Shown here piece by piece: positions 1 through 7,653 of a DNA stretch of 64,000 nt. The translations under genes were made by a program, and so were the position numbers. The notes under the pieces were generated by a model. The model saw only the letters and a program-made list of their open reading frames with translations, did not search any database and was not told where the DNA came from. The stretch's first letter is position 1, and each line of letters starts with the position of its first letter. The stretch is from Lentzea fradiae (lineage in GTDB: Bacteria; Actinomycetota; Actinomycetes; Mycobacteriales; Pseudonocardiaceae): positions 594,980 through 658,979 of the forward strand of contig NZ_FNCC01000002.1 in NCBI RefSeq assembly GCF_900100955.1. The letters are read 5' to 3'.

Positions 1-431
1 AGTTCAGCCTGGCGTTCGTCAGGATGATCGCCGCGGCGGCCGGCTGCTCGATCAAGTGGCACGAGACGGACTACGACGGCGTCGACATCACCATCGCGGC
101 GTCGACCGAGTACGAGAAGTACTACTGCCCGGAGTTCGAGCTGCAGCTCAAGTGCACGACCCAGCACAACCTGCTGGGGGACACGCACTTCGCCTGGAGG
201 ATGGAACGCGGCCCGTTCGTCAGGCTCACCCACCGCAAGCGGTACAACGAGGCGTTCCTCGGCGTCCTCGTGATTCCGCGTGACGACGAACCGCTGCTGA
301 GCCAGTGCGAGGAGCACCTGCTCACCGGTAGCCGCATGTACTGGGAGCACGCCACACTGCTGGGTGAGATCGCTGATGGCGCCAGCAGCAAGACAGTGCA
401 CCTGCGCCTAGAACTAACCTCTTCGACGTAG
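1..431 (+). CDS. DUF4365-like protein, 3' part
   Basis: The reading frame is open from base 3 of the window, so the real start lies upstream. About 142 residues are visible. The pattern of a short helix (SLAFVRMIAAAAGCSI), then a DYDGVDITI strand and a later HFAWRME strand, resembles the DUF4365 family. Those proteins carry a nuclease-like or restriction-endonuclease-like fold with an acidic residue after the first helix. That family link is recognition of pattern and not proof of activity. The stop TAG is at 429-431. The next gene starts about 46 bases later on the same strand behind its own Shine-Dalgarno sequence, so the two are probably co-transcribed. Function unknown; a role in defence is only a possibility. 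Confidence 0.6.
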   Translation, partial: FSLAFVRMIAAAAGCSIKWHETDYDGVDITIAASTEYEKYYCPEFELQLKCTTQHNLLGDTHFAWRMERGPFVRLTHRKRYNEAFLGVLVIPRDDEPLLSQCEEHLLTGSRMYWEHATLLGEIADGASSKTVHLRLELTSST

Positions 432-477
432 CGAGTTTGCGGAGCATCATGCAGAGGGTCGGCGAAGGAGGCGTGTG

Positions 478-1626
478 GTGAGCACCCCACCGGTCGACGA
501 CTACCGCGAGCTCGCCGGCAGCCTCACCCCGCTGGCCGTGCAGCAGTACCTCGCCGCCAACGACTGGCAGCTCGAAGCGCAGGTTCCGGACGTCCGGCAG
601 ATCTGGCGCCTCCGCGACGAGGCGCGAGTCATGCTCCCGCTGGCGACCGACTACGTCGACTTCGCCCAGCGCTTCCGCGACACCCTGCGCGCGCTGGCCA
701 CCGTGTACGACTGGGATCCCGGCCGGCTCGCGGAGAAGATCACCGCCACCCGTGCCGATCTCTTCTTCGTCCGCTTCGACCAGCTCATGATCGACGGGAC
801 GCTCCCGTTCAGGCAGGCGGAGAAGGCGCTCGACGGTCTGTTCAAGATGATGAAGGCGGCGGCTACCTCGGCCGACGACCCGATGCATTCCCACAGGGGC
901 CGCCGGTCCAGCACGGTGACCGACTTCCTCGACGAGGACATCCGGCTCGGCCACACGAAGCGCGGCAGCTTCGTCTTCACCGTCGTGACGCGCCTCGGTG
1001 AGCCGCTTCCCGTGAACGAGCAGGACGGAGGCCGCGTGGCCCCGTTCCCGCGGCGGGTGATGGAAACGCTGGCCACCGGTTTGTCGGCGGCGCGCGACCT
1101 CTCGCTGAGCTGGGACCCCCACGCCGTCGAGCGGGCGGTTGAGCGCGGGCTCAGCGCGAACCTCGTGGAGTCGCTCCAAGACCTGACGGAAGCGGACTCG
1201 CTGCGTGAGCTCGACCTGTCGTTCGACTGGGCGGCGAGCGAACCCCCGCCCGACGTTCCCACCTCGCGCATCGTGGTGAACCGCGACGCGATCGTCGGAC
1301 TGCCGCGCGTCCGCGAGCGGCTGGTCCGGCGGGAAGAGCCGCCGCGCACGGAGACCGTCGTCGGCCAGGTCCGTTCGCTCACCCGTGAGGAACCCAACGG
1401 CGATGACCAGGAGGAGACGACGATCGTCCTGAGCGCCGAGGTCAGGGGACGCACCAGGAAGATCCACGTTCCGCTGACCGGGGACGACTACGAGTGGGCG
1501 ATCTTCGCCCACCGGAGGAAGCTGCCGTTCACCGTCACGGGCAACCTGGCGTTCGAACGAGGGGCGTGGCGCCTGACCGGACCGGTGACCGTCGACCCGA
1601 GCTTCCTGCAACACCAGCGAAGCTGA
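478..1626 (+). CDS. Uncharacterised protein, partner of DUF4365 gene
   Basis: A soluble protein of about 382 residues that I do not recognise. GTG codons lie at 475 and 478; the GGAG at 467-470 is better spaced for 478. The N-terminal part (roughly residues 10-60) begins LTPLAVQQYLAANDW and reads as a small domain that ends in a strand with MLPLATDY. The middle is charged and helical with basic patches near residue 140 (HSHRGRRSS). The C-terminal 80 residues are beta-rich (VVGQVRSL, TIVLSAEVRGRTRKIHV, FTVTGNLAFERGAWRL) and could form a small barrel. There is no signal peptide or membrane segment. It directly follows the DUF4365-type gene and ends at a strong hairpin, so the two form a short operon. 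Confidence 0.7.
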   Translation: MSTPPVDDYRELAGSLTPLAVQQYLAANDWQLEAQVPDVRQIWRLRDEARVMLPLATDYVDFAQRFRDTLRALATVYDWDPGRLAEKITATRADLFFVRFDQLMIDGTLPFRQAEKALDGLFKMMKAAATSADDPMHSHRGRRSSTVTDFLDEDIRLGHTKRGSFVFTVVTRLGEPLPVNEQDGGRVAPFPRRVMETLATGLSAARDLSLSWDPHAVERAVERGLSANLVESLQDLTEADSLRELDLSFDWAASEPPPDVPTSRIVVNRDAIVGLPRVRERLVRREEPPRTETVVGQVRSLTREEPNGDDQEETTIVLSAEVRGRTRKIHVPLTGDDYEWAIFAHRRKLPFTVTGNLAFERGAWRLTGPVTVDPSFLQHQRS

Positions 1627-1635
1627 CCAACGAGA

Positions 1636-1661
1636 AAGGCCCCCGGCGGACCGGGGGCCTT
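1636..1661. terminator. Bidirectional terminator hairpin
   Basis: Perfect 11-bp stem AAGGCCCCCGG / CCGGGGGCCTT with a 4-nt loop, lying between the stop of the rightward gene (1626) and the stop of the leftward gene (1664). It can serve both strands. Confidence 0.85.
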
Positions 1662-1663
1662 CG

Positions 1664-1867
1664 TCATTCGCGGGTCTTGTTGCGTCTCAACGAGTTGGTC
1701 AGCAGCACCACGCCGACCACGATCGCCGTGCCGCCCAGCGCCCACCGGAAGTCGAGCCAGAACGTCCCGCTGCTCAGCACGTACACGGCCATCAGCCCAC
1801 CGGCGATCCCGAAGACCAGGCTCACCGGGTCGATCCGCCTGCGCATCACCTGCTGCTGCTCAGTCAC
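1664..1867 (-). CDS. Small two-helix membrane protein
   Basis: A 67-residue protein with two predicted membrane helices, VSLVFGIAGGLMAVYVLSS and ALGGTAIVVGVVLLTNSL, a Gln-rich N-terminus (MTEQQQ) and a basic tail (RRNKTRE). The GTG start (1867) overlaps the stop of the upstream PspC gene by 8 bases, so translation is probably coupled to that gene. Function unknown. Position in the operon suggests a membrane accessory of the PspC locus. The GC-rich hairpin at 1636-1661 ends the transcript. Confidence 0.75.
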   Translation of the reverse strand: MTEQQQVMRRRIDPVSLVFGIAGGLMAVYVLSSGTFWLDFRWALGGTAIVVGVVLLTNSLRRNKTRE

Positions 1868-3056
1868 GGAGCACCTTCACCTCTCCGACGCCGACCTGGA
1901 TGTCGACGTCGATCTCCAGGCCGCCTTCGCCGTCCTCGCCCACGTCGGTTCCCTGGACCTTCACCTTGCCGCCGTCGGCGTTCCTGCCGAGGCAGTGGAG
2001 GCCGCCGATGGAGCCCGCCTCGCACTTGAACGACACGTCGGCGTTCTTCGGCACGTGCACGACGATCTCGCCGAGCTCGGTCTCGATCTCGGTCTCCACC
2101 GAACCGGTGTCCGGCAGCTGCCGCAGGTCGAGCATGATGCTGCCGGCGCCGATCTCGTACCTGTCCCTCACGTCGGCGACGTTCTTCGGGGTCTCCGCGA
2201 TGCTGCCGACGTTCGCGGGTCCGTCGAAGTCGACCGCGGTGAAGGCGAAGCCCGCCACCGACAGCGGGACCAGCAGCCAGATCAGGCTGCGGCCCGCGCC
2301 GACGAACGAGCCGACGAGCAGGCCCGCCGCCAGGGTCGCGATCGCGAGGCCCATGATGTGCGGCACCGTGAACCACGGCACCCACATGCCGGCGATCGAC
2401 GCGCTCGCGGCGACCAGCATCGTGACGCCCAGGGTCGCCGCGGCCACCTTCGGGCGGTTCGGGCGCCGGCGCGGGGCCGGTGGCTGCGACTGCGGCTTCG
2501 GGGACGGTTCGGGCAGGTCCCACGCGAACGGGGCGGCGCCCAGCGGGTCCCACGCCGGTGCTCCCGGCACCAGCGGTGTCGTCGCCTGGGGCGTCTCCTC
2601 ACCGGTGAGCGACATCGCCGGGGCCAGGTGCCCGCGGTTCTTCTGCAGCAGGTAGATGCACGCGACCGACGCTGCGATCGTCACGAACACCTGGAAGCCG
2701 CCCTCGCCGAACATGAACGCCAGCGCGGGGAACATCAGGATGCCCAGCAGCACGGTCTGTCCCTGGGACATCGAGCTGGAGCCCTTGCCGAGCAGCGCTT
2801 CGGCCGGTGAGGTCTGGTCGCCCTCCTCCGGCAGCAGCAGCCAGCCGCCCAGGTACATCGGGACGCCGACGCCGCCGGCCAGCACGAGCGCGACGAACGC
2901 GATCCGGACGATCACCGGGTCGATCCGGTAGCGCAGGGCGATCCCGGTGGCGACGCCGCCGATCTTGCGCCCTGCACGGGGCCGCACCGGACGGTGGGCC
3001 CAGAACTCTCTGAGCGTGTCCGCCACGCCCTGCATGACCTTCTCAGTCCCGCTCAC
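1860..3056 (-). CDS. PspC domain envelope-stress membrane protein
   Basis: About 398 residues. Residues near 20-80 form a PspC domain: RKIGGVATGIALRYRIDPVIVRIAFVALVLAGGVG, then YLGGWLLLPEE. A second hydrophobic block, a Pro-rich cytoplasmic linker (LPEPSPKPQSQPPAPRRR) and three more membrane helices follow. The C-terminal 120 residues are beta-rich with repeated short strands (GSIMLDLRQLP, GEIVVHVPKNADV, LEIDVDIQVGVGEVKV), like the adhesin-type beta-helix (DUF4097/LiaF-like) tails of envelope-stress proteins. Start is GTG at 3056, with an ATG at 3035 as alternative. It is transcribed divergently from a PspC-containing histidine kinase with LuxR regulator, so it probably senses or transmits membrane stress. 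The last codons overlap the next small membrane gene. Confidence 0.82.
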   Translation of the reverse strand: MSGTEKVMQGVADTLREFWAHRPVRPRAGRKIGGVATGIALRYRIDPVIVRIAFVALVLAGGVGVPMYLGGWLLLPEEGDQTSPAEALLGKGSSSMSQGQTVLLGILMFPALAFMFGEGGFQVFVTIAASVACIYLLQKNRGHLAPAMSLTGEETPQATTPLVPGAPAWDPLGAAPFAWDLPEPSPKPQSQPPAPRRRPNRPKVAAATLGVTMLVAASASIAGMWVPWFTVPHIMGLAIATLAAGLLVGSFVGAGRSLIWLLVPLSVAGFAFTAVDFDGPANVGSIAETPKNVADVRDRYEIGAGSIMLDLRQLPDTGSVETEIETELGEIVVHVPKNADVSFKCEAGSIGGLHCLGRNADGGKVKVQGTDVGEDGEGGLEIDVDIQVGVGEVKVLRD

Positions 3057-3089
3057 GACCACCAGGTTGCTAGGTCCGGCCGTCCTCCA

Positions 3090-3135
3090 CATCAGGGACC
3101 AGCCCTGAATCCGGGAACCGGGGTGATCCCTGATG
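3090..3135. promoter_or_regulatory. Inverted repeats between divergent PspC genes
   Basis: CATCAGGGA (3090-3098) and TCCCTGATG (3127-3135) form a perfect 9-bp inverted repeat 28 bases apart. A further TCAGGG/CCCTGA pair sits at 3092-3097 and 3103-3108. The sites lie in the 111-bp gap between the two divergent starts and are candidates for binding by the LuxR-type regulator at 4358-5008. Confidence 0.5.
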
Positions 3136-3167
3136 AACAACTCGAGGCGACGTGTGACGATCAGGTG

Positions 3168-4361
3168 GTGAGTGCAGGCATCGAGCCGATGCGCCGCCGA
3201 CGCACCGGCCGGGTGGTCGCGGGCGTCGCGAGCGGACTGGCGGACCACCTGAACGCACCCGTCTTCTGGGTGCGTGCGGTGTTCGCCGTGTTCGCCGCGT
3301 TGAGCGGCGCGGGGATCATCGCGTACGCGCTTCTCTGGATGTTCGTCCCGCAGTCCGCGGAGGCGGAGCCGGAGACCGACGAGGACCGCAAGGAGTGGCA
3401 GCAGGCTGTCGGTCTCGCGGCGCTCGGTCTGGGCGTCGCCGTGTTCACGGGTCTGCTGAGCGGCGCGGCGAGCGGCTGGGTGACCGGCCCGATCGCCGTG
3501 GCGCTCGTGGGTGCCGCGGTCGTGTGGCGCGAGGCGGACGAGGCGCAGCGGCGCAGGTGGAAGGACGGCGCGTTCGGCACGGGGAAGAAGTCGGGCGTCG
3601 TGCGGGCCGCGGCGGGGGCGGCACTGGTGGCGCTGGGGGTCGGCGCGTTCCTGGTGTCGAACGACTCCATCCAGAACCTGCCGAGCGTCGCGCTGGCCGT
3701 GCTCGCCACGCTGGTCGGCGTCGCGGTGCTGACCGTGCCGCTGTGGATGCGGCTGGTCCGCGACCTGGACGCGGAGCGCCGGGCGCGCATCCGCACCGAG
3801 GAACGCGCCGAGATCGCCGCCCACCTGCACGACTCGGTGCTGCAGACGCTCGCCCTGATCCAGAAGCAGTCGGAGTCGCCGCGCGAGGTGAAGCGCCTCG
3901 CCCGCAGCCAGGAGCGCGAGCTGCGCAGCTGGCTCTACGGCCGCGAGGTGGGCGACCGGCCGACGACCATGAGCGTCGCCATCGCCCAGACGTGCGCCGA
4001 GGTGGAGGACGGCTTCGCCATCGCCGTGTCGCAGGTCGTGGTGGGGGACTGCGACCTGGAGGACGGCATGTTCGCGTTGATCCAGGCGGCGAAGGAGGCG
4101 ATGGTCAACGCCGCGAAGCACGCGGGCGTCGGCGAGGTGAGCGTCTACGCGGAGATCGAGCCCGACAAGGTGACGGTGTTCGTGCGCGACAGGGGCAAGG
4201 GTTTCGACCCGGACACCGTGCCGGAGGACCGGCATGGCCTGTCGGGCAGCATCCGGGGGAGGATGGACCGGCACGGCGGACAGGTGCGACTGCGCACCGC
4301 ACCCGGTGAGGGGACCGAGGTGCAGCTCGAGATGCCGAGGAAGACGGAGGCCAGGACGTGA
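3168..4361 (+). CDS. PspC-domain sensor histidine kinase
   Basis: About 397 residues. An N-terminal PspC domain (RTGRVVAGVASGLADHLN, then AGIIAYALLWMFVP) is followed by three further membrane helices, then a cytoplasmic kinase of the HisKA_3/NarL class. The dimerisation helix AEIAAHLHDSVLQTLALIQ carries the phospho-acceptor, most likely His221. The ATP-binding domain shows an N-box (AAKEAMVNAAKHAG) and the glycine boxes DRGKGFDP and GLSGSIRGR. GTG codons lie at 3165 and 3168, with ATG 3189 as a later alternative. The stop overlaps the start of the response regulator by 4 bases. A GACGAT hexamer ends 6 bases before 3168, so the mRNA may be leaderless. The kinase has PspC fused as its sensor. 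Confidence 0.9.
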   Translation: MSAGIEPMRRRRTGRVVAGVASGLADHLNAPVFWVRAVFAVFAALSGAGIIAYALLWMFVPQSAEAEPETDEDRKEWQQAVGLAALGLGVAVFTGLLSGAASGWVTGPIAVALVGAAVVWREADEAQRRRWKDGAFGTGKKSGVVRAAAGAALVALGVGAFLVSNDSIQNLPSVALAVLATLVGVAVLTVPLWMRLVRDLDAERRARIRTEERAEIAAHLHDSVLQTLALIQKQSESPREVKRLARSQERELRSWLYGREVGDRPTTMSVAIAQTCAEVEDGFAIAVSQVVVGDCDLEDGMFALIQAAKEAMVNAAKHAGVGEVSVYAEIEPDKVTVFVRDRGKGFDPDTVPEDRHGLSGSIRGRMDRHGGQVRLRTAPGEGTEVQLEMPRKTEART

Positions 4362-5008
4362 GCGTGAGGGTGTTCCTGGTGGACGACCACGCGTTGTTCC
4401 GCGCGGGAGTCCGCGCGGAGCTCGACACCATCACCGACGCGGTGGAGGTCGTGGGCGAGGCGGGCAGCGTCGGCGAGGCGGTGGCGGGCATCGCCCACCA
4501 CAAGCCGGACGTGGTGCTGCTCGACGTGCACATGCCCGACGGCGGCGGTGCCGAGGTGCTGCGGCAGATCCGGACGAAGATCCCGGAGGTCACGTTCCTC
4601 GCGCTGTCGGTCTCCGACGCCGCCGAGGACGTCATCAACGTGATCCGCGCCGGTGCGCGCGGCTACGTGACGAAGACGATCTCCAGCCAGGAGCTGGTCA
4701 AGGCGGTCGTGCGGGTCTCGGAGGGCGACGCGGTGTTCTCGCCGCGGCTGGCCGGGTTCGTGCTGGACGCGTTCGCGGACCGGCCGGGTGCCGCGCCGAT
4801 CAGCGACCCCGAGCTCGACCTGCTGACGCCCCGCGAACGCGACGTCCTGCGGCTGCTGGCCCGTGGCTACGCTTACAAGGAGATCGCGTCCGAGCTGTTC
4901 ATCAGCGTGAAGACGGTGGAGACGCACGTGTCGAGCGTCCTGCGGAAGACGCAGCTCTCCAACCGGTACGAGCTGTCCCGCTGGGCCACGGATCGCAGAC
5001 TGGTCTGA
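4358..5008 (+). CDS. NarL/LuxR-family response regulator
   Basis: 216 residues. The receiver domain (1-120) has the acidic pocket DD near residue 9, the phospho-acceptor Asp56 in VVLLDVHMPDGG and the conserved Lys in YVTKTI. The C-terminal LuxR-type helix-turn-helix reads LTPRERDVLRLLARGYAYKEIAS and SVKTVETHVSSVLRK. The GTG start overlaps the kinase stop (GTGA), so kinase and regulator should be made in fixed ratio. It probably controls the two divergent PspC transcripts through the inverted repeats at 3090-3135 and may also serve as an envelope-stress regulator elsewhere. Confidence 0.93.
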   Translation: MSVRVFLVDDHALFRAGVRAELDTITDAVEVVGEAGSVGEAVAGIAHHKPDVVLLDVHMPDGGGAEVLRQIRTKIPEVTFLALSVSDAAEDVINVIRAGARGYVTKTISSQELVKAVVRVSEGDAVFSPRLAGFVLDAFADRPGAAPISDPELDLLTPRERDVLRLLARGYAYKEIASELFISVKTVETHVSSVLRKTQLSNRYELSRWATDRRLV

Positions 5009-5015
5009 GGGGAAC

Positions 5016-5606
5016 TTGGTCGAGAAGGTCGCCCGCGGTGCCACCGAGGTGCTGGCGCCGTGGGTCTGGGTGGTCCTGCTGCCGTTCGCCGTCGCGGCGG
5101 CCACGGAGTCCGTGTGGATGACGCTGGTGTGGGGGTTCGTCGTCGCGTTGACGGCGTCCATCATCCCGATGGCGGTCATCGTGCGCGGCGCGCGCAAGGG
5201 CAAGTGGGACGGCCACCACGTCACGAACCGCGAGGGCAGGGTCGTACCGCTGCTCACGGCGGGCGCGTCGCTGACGGCGGGCACGGTGATCATGTTCCTG
5301 GGCGGTGCGCCGCGGTCGGTGCTCGCGCTGGCGGGCAGCATGTTCGCGGCCCTGGTCGTCAGCATGGCGATCACGTTCGGGCTGAGGTGGAAGATCTCGC
5401 TGCACGCAGCGGTGGCGTGGGCGGCCGTGGTGACCCTGACTGTCGTCTACGGGCCGTGGTGGCTGCTGCTGGCCGTGCCGGCGGCGCTCGTGTCGTGGTC
5501 GCGGGTGGAGCTGGGCGACCACACGACGGCGCAGGTGCTGGCGGGCTCGGTGATGGGCGTCGTCGTGGGTGGCGGCTGTTTCTGGCTGCTCAGCTCTGCC
5601 TGGTAG
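5016..5606 (+). CDS. PAP2-like membrane protein
   Basis: 196 residues with about six hydrophobic helices. The C-terminal stretch WSRVELGDHTTAQVLAGSVMG resembles motif C3 of PAP2/phosphatidate phosphatase proteins (His, then QVLAG). The loop KWDGHHVTNREGR is of the kind seen in actinobacterial integral-membrane PAP2-family members. The usual C1 motif is not obvious, so catalytic activity is uncertain. TTG start at 5016 is preceded by GAGGGG directly after the regulator stop (7 bases), so this is the third gene of the kinase-regulator operon. Its 3' end overlaps the convergent kinase gene by 17 bases. A role in membrane lipid metabolism linked to envelope stress is inferred. Confidence 0.72.
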   Translation: MVEKVARGATEVLAPWVWVVLLPFAVAAATESVWMTLVWGFVVALTASIIPMAVIVRGARKGKWDGHHVTNREGRVVPLLTAGASLTAGTVIMFLGGAPRSVLALAGSMFAALVVSMAITFGLRWKISLHAAVAWAAVVTLTVVYGPWWLLLAVPAALVSWSRVELGDHTTAQVLAGSVMGVVVGGGCFWLLSSAW

Positions 5607-6867
5607 TGCTGACGATCTTCATCTGGTTGCTGACCGAGGCGACCTCGATGTCGAAGACGCCCTGCTCGGTGGCGCCGTCCCTGGTCATCGCCAGGGGGAT
5701 GCTGACCACCCAGTTCACGTTCCGCGACGCCACCGTGGCGGCCCCGGTGATCTCGACGGACGTGTAGACGCTCCACCGCTTGACGTACTCGTCCTTGGGT
5801 TCCTGCGCCTGGCCGCGGAGGTTCTCCCACGCCCGTCCCGCCTTGTCCGGCAGCAGGCGGTAGTGCTGGTGCACGAACGCGTTCGCCTCTTCCGCCGTGA
5901 AGTAGACCACCGGCTGGTAGCCGAAGTCGGCGGGGTTGACGGTCCGGCCGCCCTGGGTGCCGTTCCAGTACGCGGCGGCGGCACCGCCTCCGACGGCGAG
6001 GAGCCCGATGATCGACAGGATCACCAGGATGCGCCGGTTCGGCGGCTTGCGGCGGGCGGGCTGCGGCGGCACGACCAGCGGCTGCGACGGCTGCGGCTCC
6101 TCGGACAGCAGCTCGGCGGCCTCCTGGGCGGTCGGGCGCTCCTTCGGGTCCTGCGCGAGCAGGCGCATCAGCAGCGGCGTGAGCTCGCCCGCGTTCTTCG
6201 GGTCGCGCAGCTGCCCGCTGGCGGCCCGGTAGATGAGGCCGAAGCTGTTGTCGCTGGGCCCGAAGACGGACTCGCCCTCGATGGCCGCGTAGATGGTGGC
6301 GCCGAGCGAGAACACGTCGGACGCCTCACCGGGCTGCTCACCCCGTGCGACCTCGGGCGCGAGGTAGGCGGGCGTGCCCGCGATCATGCCGGTGTCGGTC
6401 ATCGTGCCGTCGCCGGACGCCTTGGAGATGCCGAAGTCGGTGATCTTGACGGTGCCGTCGTCGCCGATCAGGACGTTGCCGGGCTTGATGTCGCGGTGGA
6501 CCAGTCCCGCGTTGTGCGCCGCGGCCAGCGCCGAGGCGACCTTGGCGCCGATGCTCGCCGCCTGGGCCGGCTTGAGCGGGCCGCGCTGGGCGATCAGCGC
6601 CGACAGGCTGAGCGAGGGCAGGTACTCCATGACGATCCACGGCTCTTCGTCGTCGCTCGCCACGACGTCGAACACCGCGATCGCGTGCGGGTGGTGCAAC
6701 CGGGCGGCGTTGCGCGCCTCGCGCATCGCCCGCTGGTGGTCGCCGGTGATGAGCTGCTTGACCGCGACCTCGCGCGCCAGCACCTCGTCGCGTGCCCGCC
6801 AGACCACCCCCATCGCACCGCTGCCGATGCGCTCGAGCAGCGTGTAGCGGTCCCCGATGGTCGTCAC
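5590..6867 (-). CDS. Membrane Ser/Thr protein kinase (PknB-like)
   Basis: 425 residues. A complete Hanks-type kinase domain covers about residues 7-260: glycine loop IGSGAMGVVW, VAVKQL lysine, catalytic loop VHRDIKPGNVL, DFGISK magnesium site, activation segment GTPAYLAPE. A Pro-rich linker, one membrane helix (ILVILSIIGLLAVGGGAAAAYW) and an extracytoplasmic tail of about 120 residues follow. The tail lacks PASTA repeats; its pattern (EEANAFVHQHYRLL, AWENLRG, a final set of strands) looks NTF2-like. The start is GTG 6867; AGACTA on the plus strand at 6874-6879 (TAGTCT on the coding strand) ends 6 bases upstream, so the mRNA is probably leaderless. Paralogous kinases lie at 9579-11231 and 11349-12704. 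Confidence 0.93.
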   Translation of the reverse strand: MTTIGDRYTLLERIGSGAMGVVWRARDEVLAREVAVKQLITGDHQRAMREARNAARLHHPHAIAVFDVVASDDEEPWIVMEYLPSLSLSALIAQRGPLKPAQAASIGAKVASALAAAHNAGLVHRDIKPGNVLIGDDGTVKITDFGISKASGDGTMTDTGMIAGTPAYLAPEVARGEQPGEASDVFSLGATIYAAIEGESVFGPSDNSFGLIYRAASGQLRDPKNAGELTPLLMRLLAQDPKERPTAQEAAELLSEEPQPSQPLVVPPQPARRKPPNRRILVILSIIGLLAVGGGAAAAYWNGTQGGRTVNPADFGYQPVVYFTAEEANAFVHQHYRLLPDKAGRAWENLRGQAQEPKDEYVKRWSVYTSVEITGAATVASRNVNWVVSIPLAMTRDGATEQGVFDIEVASVSNQMKIVSTTRQS

Positions 6868-6873
6868 ACCTTG

Positions 6874-6879
6874 AGACTA
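6874..6879 (-). promoter_or_regulatory. -10 element of leaderless kinase transcript
   Basis: TAGTCT on the minus strand, six bases before the GTG start at 6867. The spacing places transcription start at or next to the start codon. Confidence 0.45.
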
Positions 6880-6895
6880 ATCAATCGCGCAGACG

Positions 6896-6930
6896 CACCA
6901 CGGGGGTTCCCCGCTCGCGGGGTGGTGGTG
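6896..6930. terminator. Hairpin downstream of ssgA-like gene
   Basis: CCCCG-CTCG-CGGGG (6909-6922) inside a second pairing CACCAC/GTGGTG (6896-6901 and 6925-6930), with a bulge. It lies in the 244-base gap after the SsgA-like gene and has no U-run. It could end that transcript. Confidence 0.35.
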
Positions 6931-7111
6931 AGGATCTCGCCGGGCCCGCCCCCGGTGGGGACTCGCGTCCGGGGCCGCTCGGCGGTGGAACGTGCCGTCC
7001 GTCGTTGCCCACGACGTGCGACACCGGGTGTGCACAGGTGGTTTCCGGTGACGAGCTGCCCTGCGGCAACCTCGCCCCGCGCCCGTCAGCCCACCTGAGC
7101 GCCGCGCTGGC

Positions 7112-7531
7112 CTAGTCGATCGTCGAGACCAGCTTCTGCAGCTCCCGGTCGAAGTCGATCCACAGGTCCTCCTCGCCCGGCTGGACGACGTCGTAGGACA
7201 GGTCCAGGAACGTCGCCACGTCCTCGGCGAGCGCGCTGAGGATGGCGAACCCGGTCGGGGCGTTCAGCTCCACCAGGACGCGCTCAGGGTCGTCGGACGC
7301 GGGGCGGACCAGGATGTCGCCCTCGCCGCACGGCGTCAGCAGGCCGTCCGACAGCAGGTCCCTGGCGAACATCCACTCGACGCGTCCCGACCCCGTGAAG
7401 AAGACGACGGCGACCGCGTACGGGTCCTCCGGGTCGTACACGAGCTCCGCCTCGACCGGCGCGGGGGCCGCTCCGGGGGCCAGGAGGTGAAAAGTCGTCC
7501 TGGCGGTGACCTTCAGGTTCTGGTTGTTCAT
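7112..7531 (-). CDS. SsgA-family (SALP) cell division/sporulation protein
   Basis: 139 residues, the usual length for SsgA-like proteins. Typical features are an N-terminal strand LKVTARTTFHLL, the segment AELVYDPEDPYAVAVVFF, then VEWMFARDLLSDGL, ILVRPASDD and a C-terminal helix EDVATFLDLSYDVV. SsgA-like proteins of actinomycetes help place septa and remodel peptidoglycan in sporulation; SsgB recruits FtsZ. The protein here is single-domain and soluble. The ATG (7531) has AAGGAC upstream. Multiple GAGACG half-sites sit just upstream (7552-7648). Its exact SALP subgroup cannot be assigned by eye. Confidence 0.88.
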   Translation of the reverse strand: MNNQNLKVTARTTFHLLAPGAAPAPVEAELVYDPEDPYAVAVVFFTGSGRVEWMFARDLLSDGLLTPCGEGDILVRPASDDPERVLVELNAPTGFAILSALAEDVATFLDLSYDVVQPGEEDLWIDFDRELQKLVSTID

Positions 7532-7551
7532 GTCGATGTCCTTCTTGGGCT

Positions 7552-7648
7552 CGTCTCCACAACCGCTCACTGTTGAGGAGACGGCCAACGGGCCCCGGAA
7601 GGACGCGATTCGGCCCGGAACCATCCTTCTGGGGGAGACGCGCGTCTC
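7552..7648. promoter_or_regulatory. GAGACG/CGTCTC palindromes upstream of ssgA-like gene
   Basis: CGTCTCC (7552-7558) pairs with GGAGACG (7577-7583), and a perfect 14-bp palindrome GAGACGCGCGTCTC lies at 7635-7648. The same hexamer therefore occurs four times within 97 bases ahead of the SsgA-like start, which suggests an operator for a dimeric regulator. Confidence 0.5.
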
Positions 7649-7653
7649 ATCCC

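Noticed and set aside
6881..7069. 62-codon frame on the minus strand between the kinase and the SsgA-like gene
   Set aside because: Pro/Gly/Arg-rich, no ribosome site, overlaps the leaderless promoter of the kinase.
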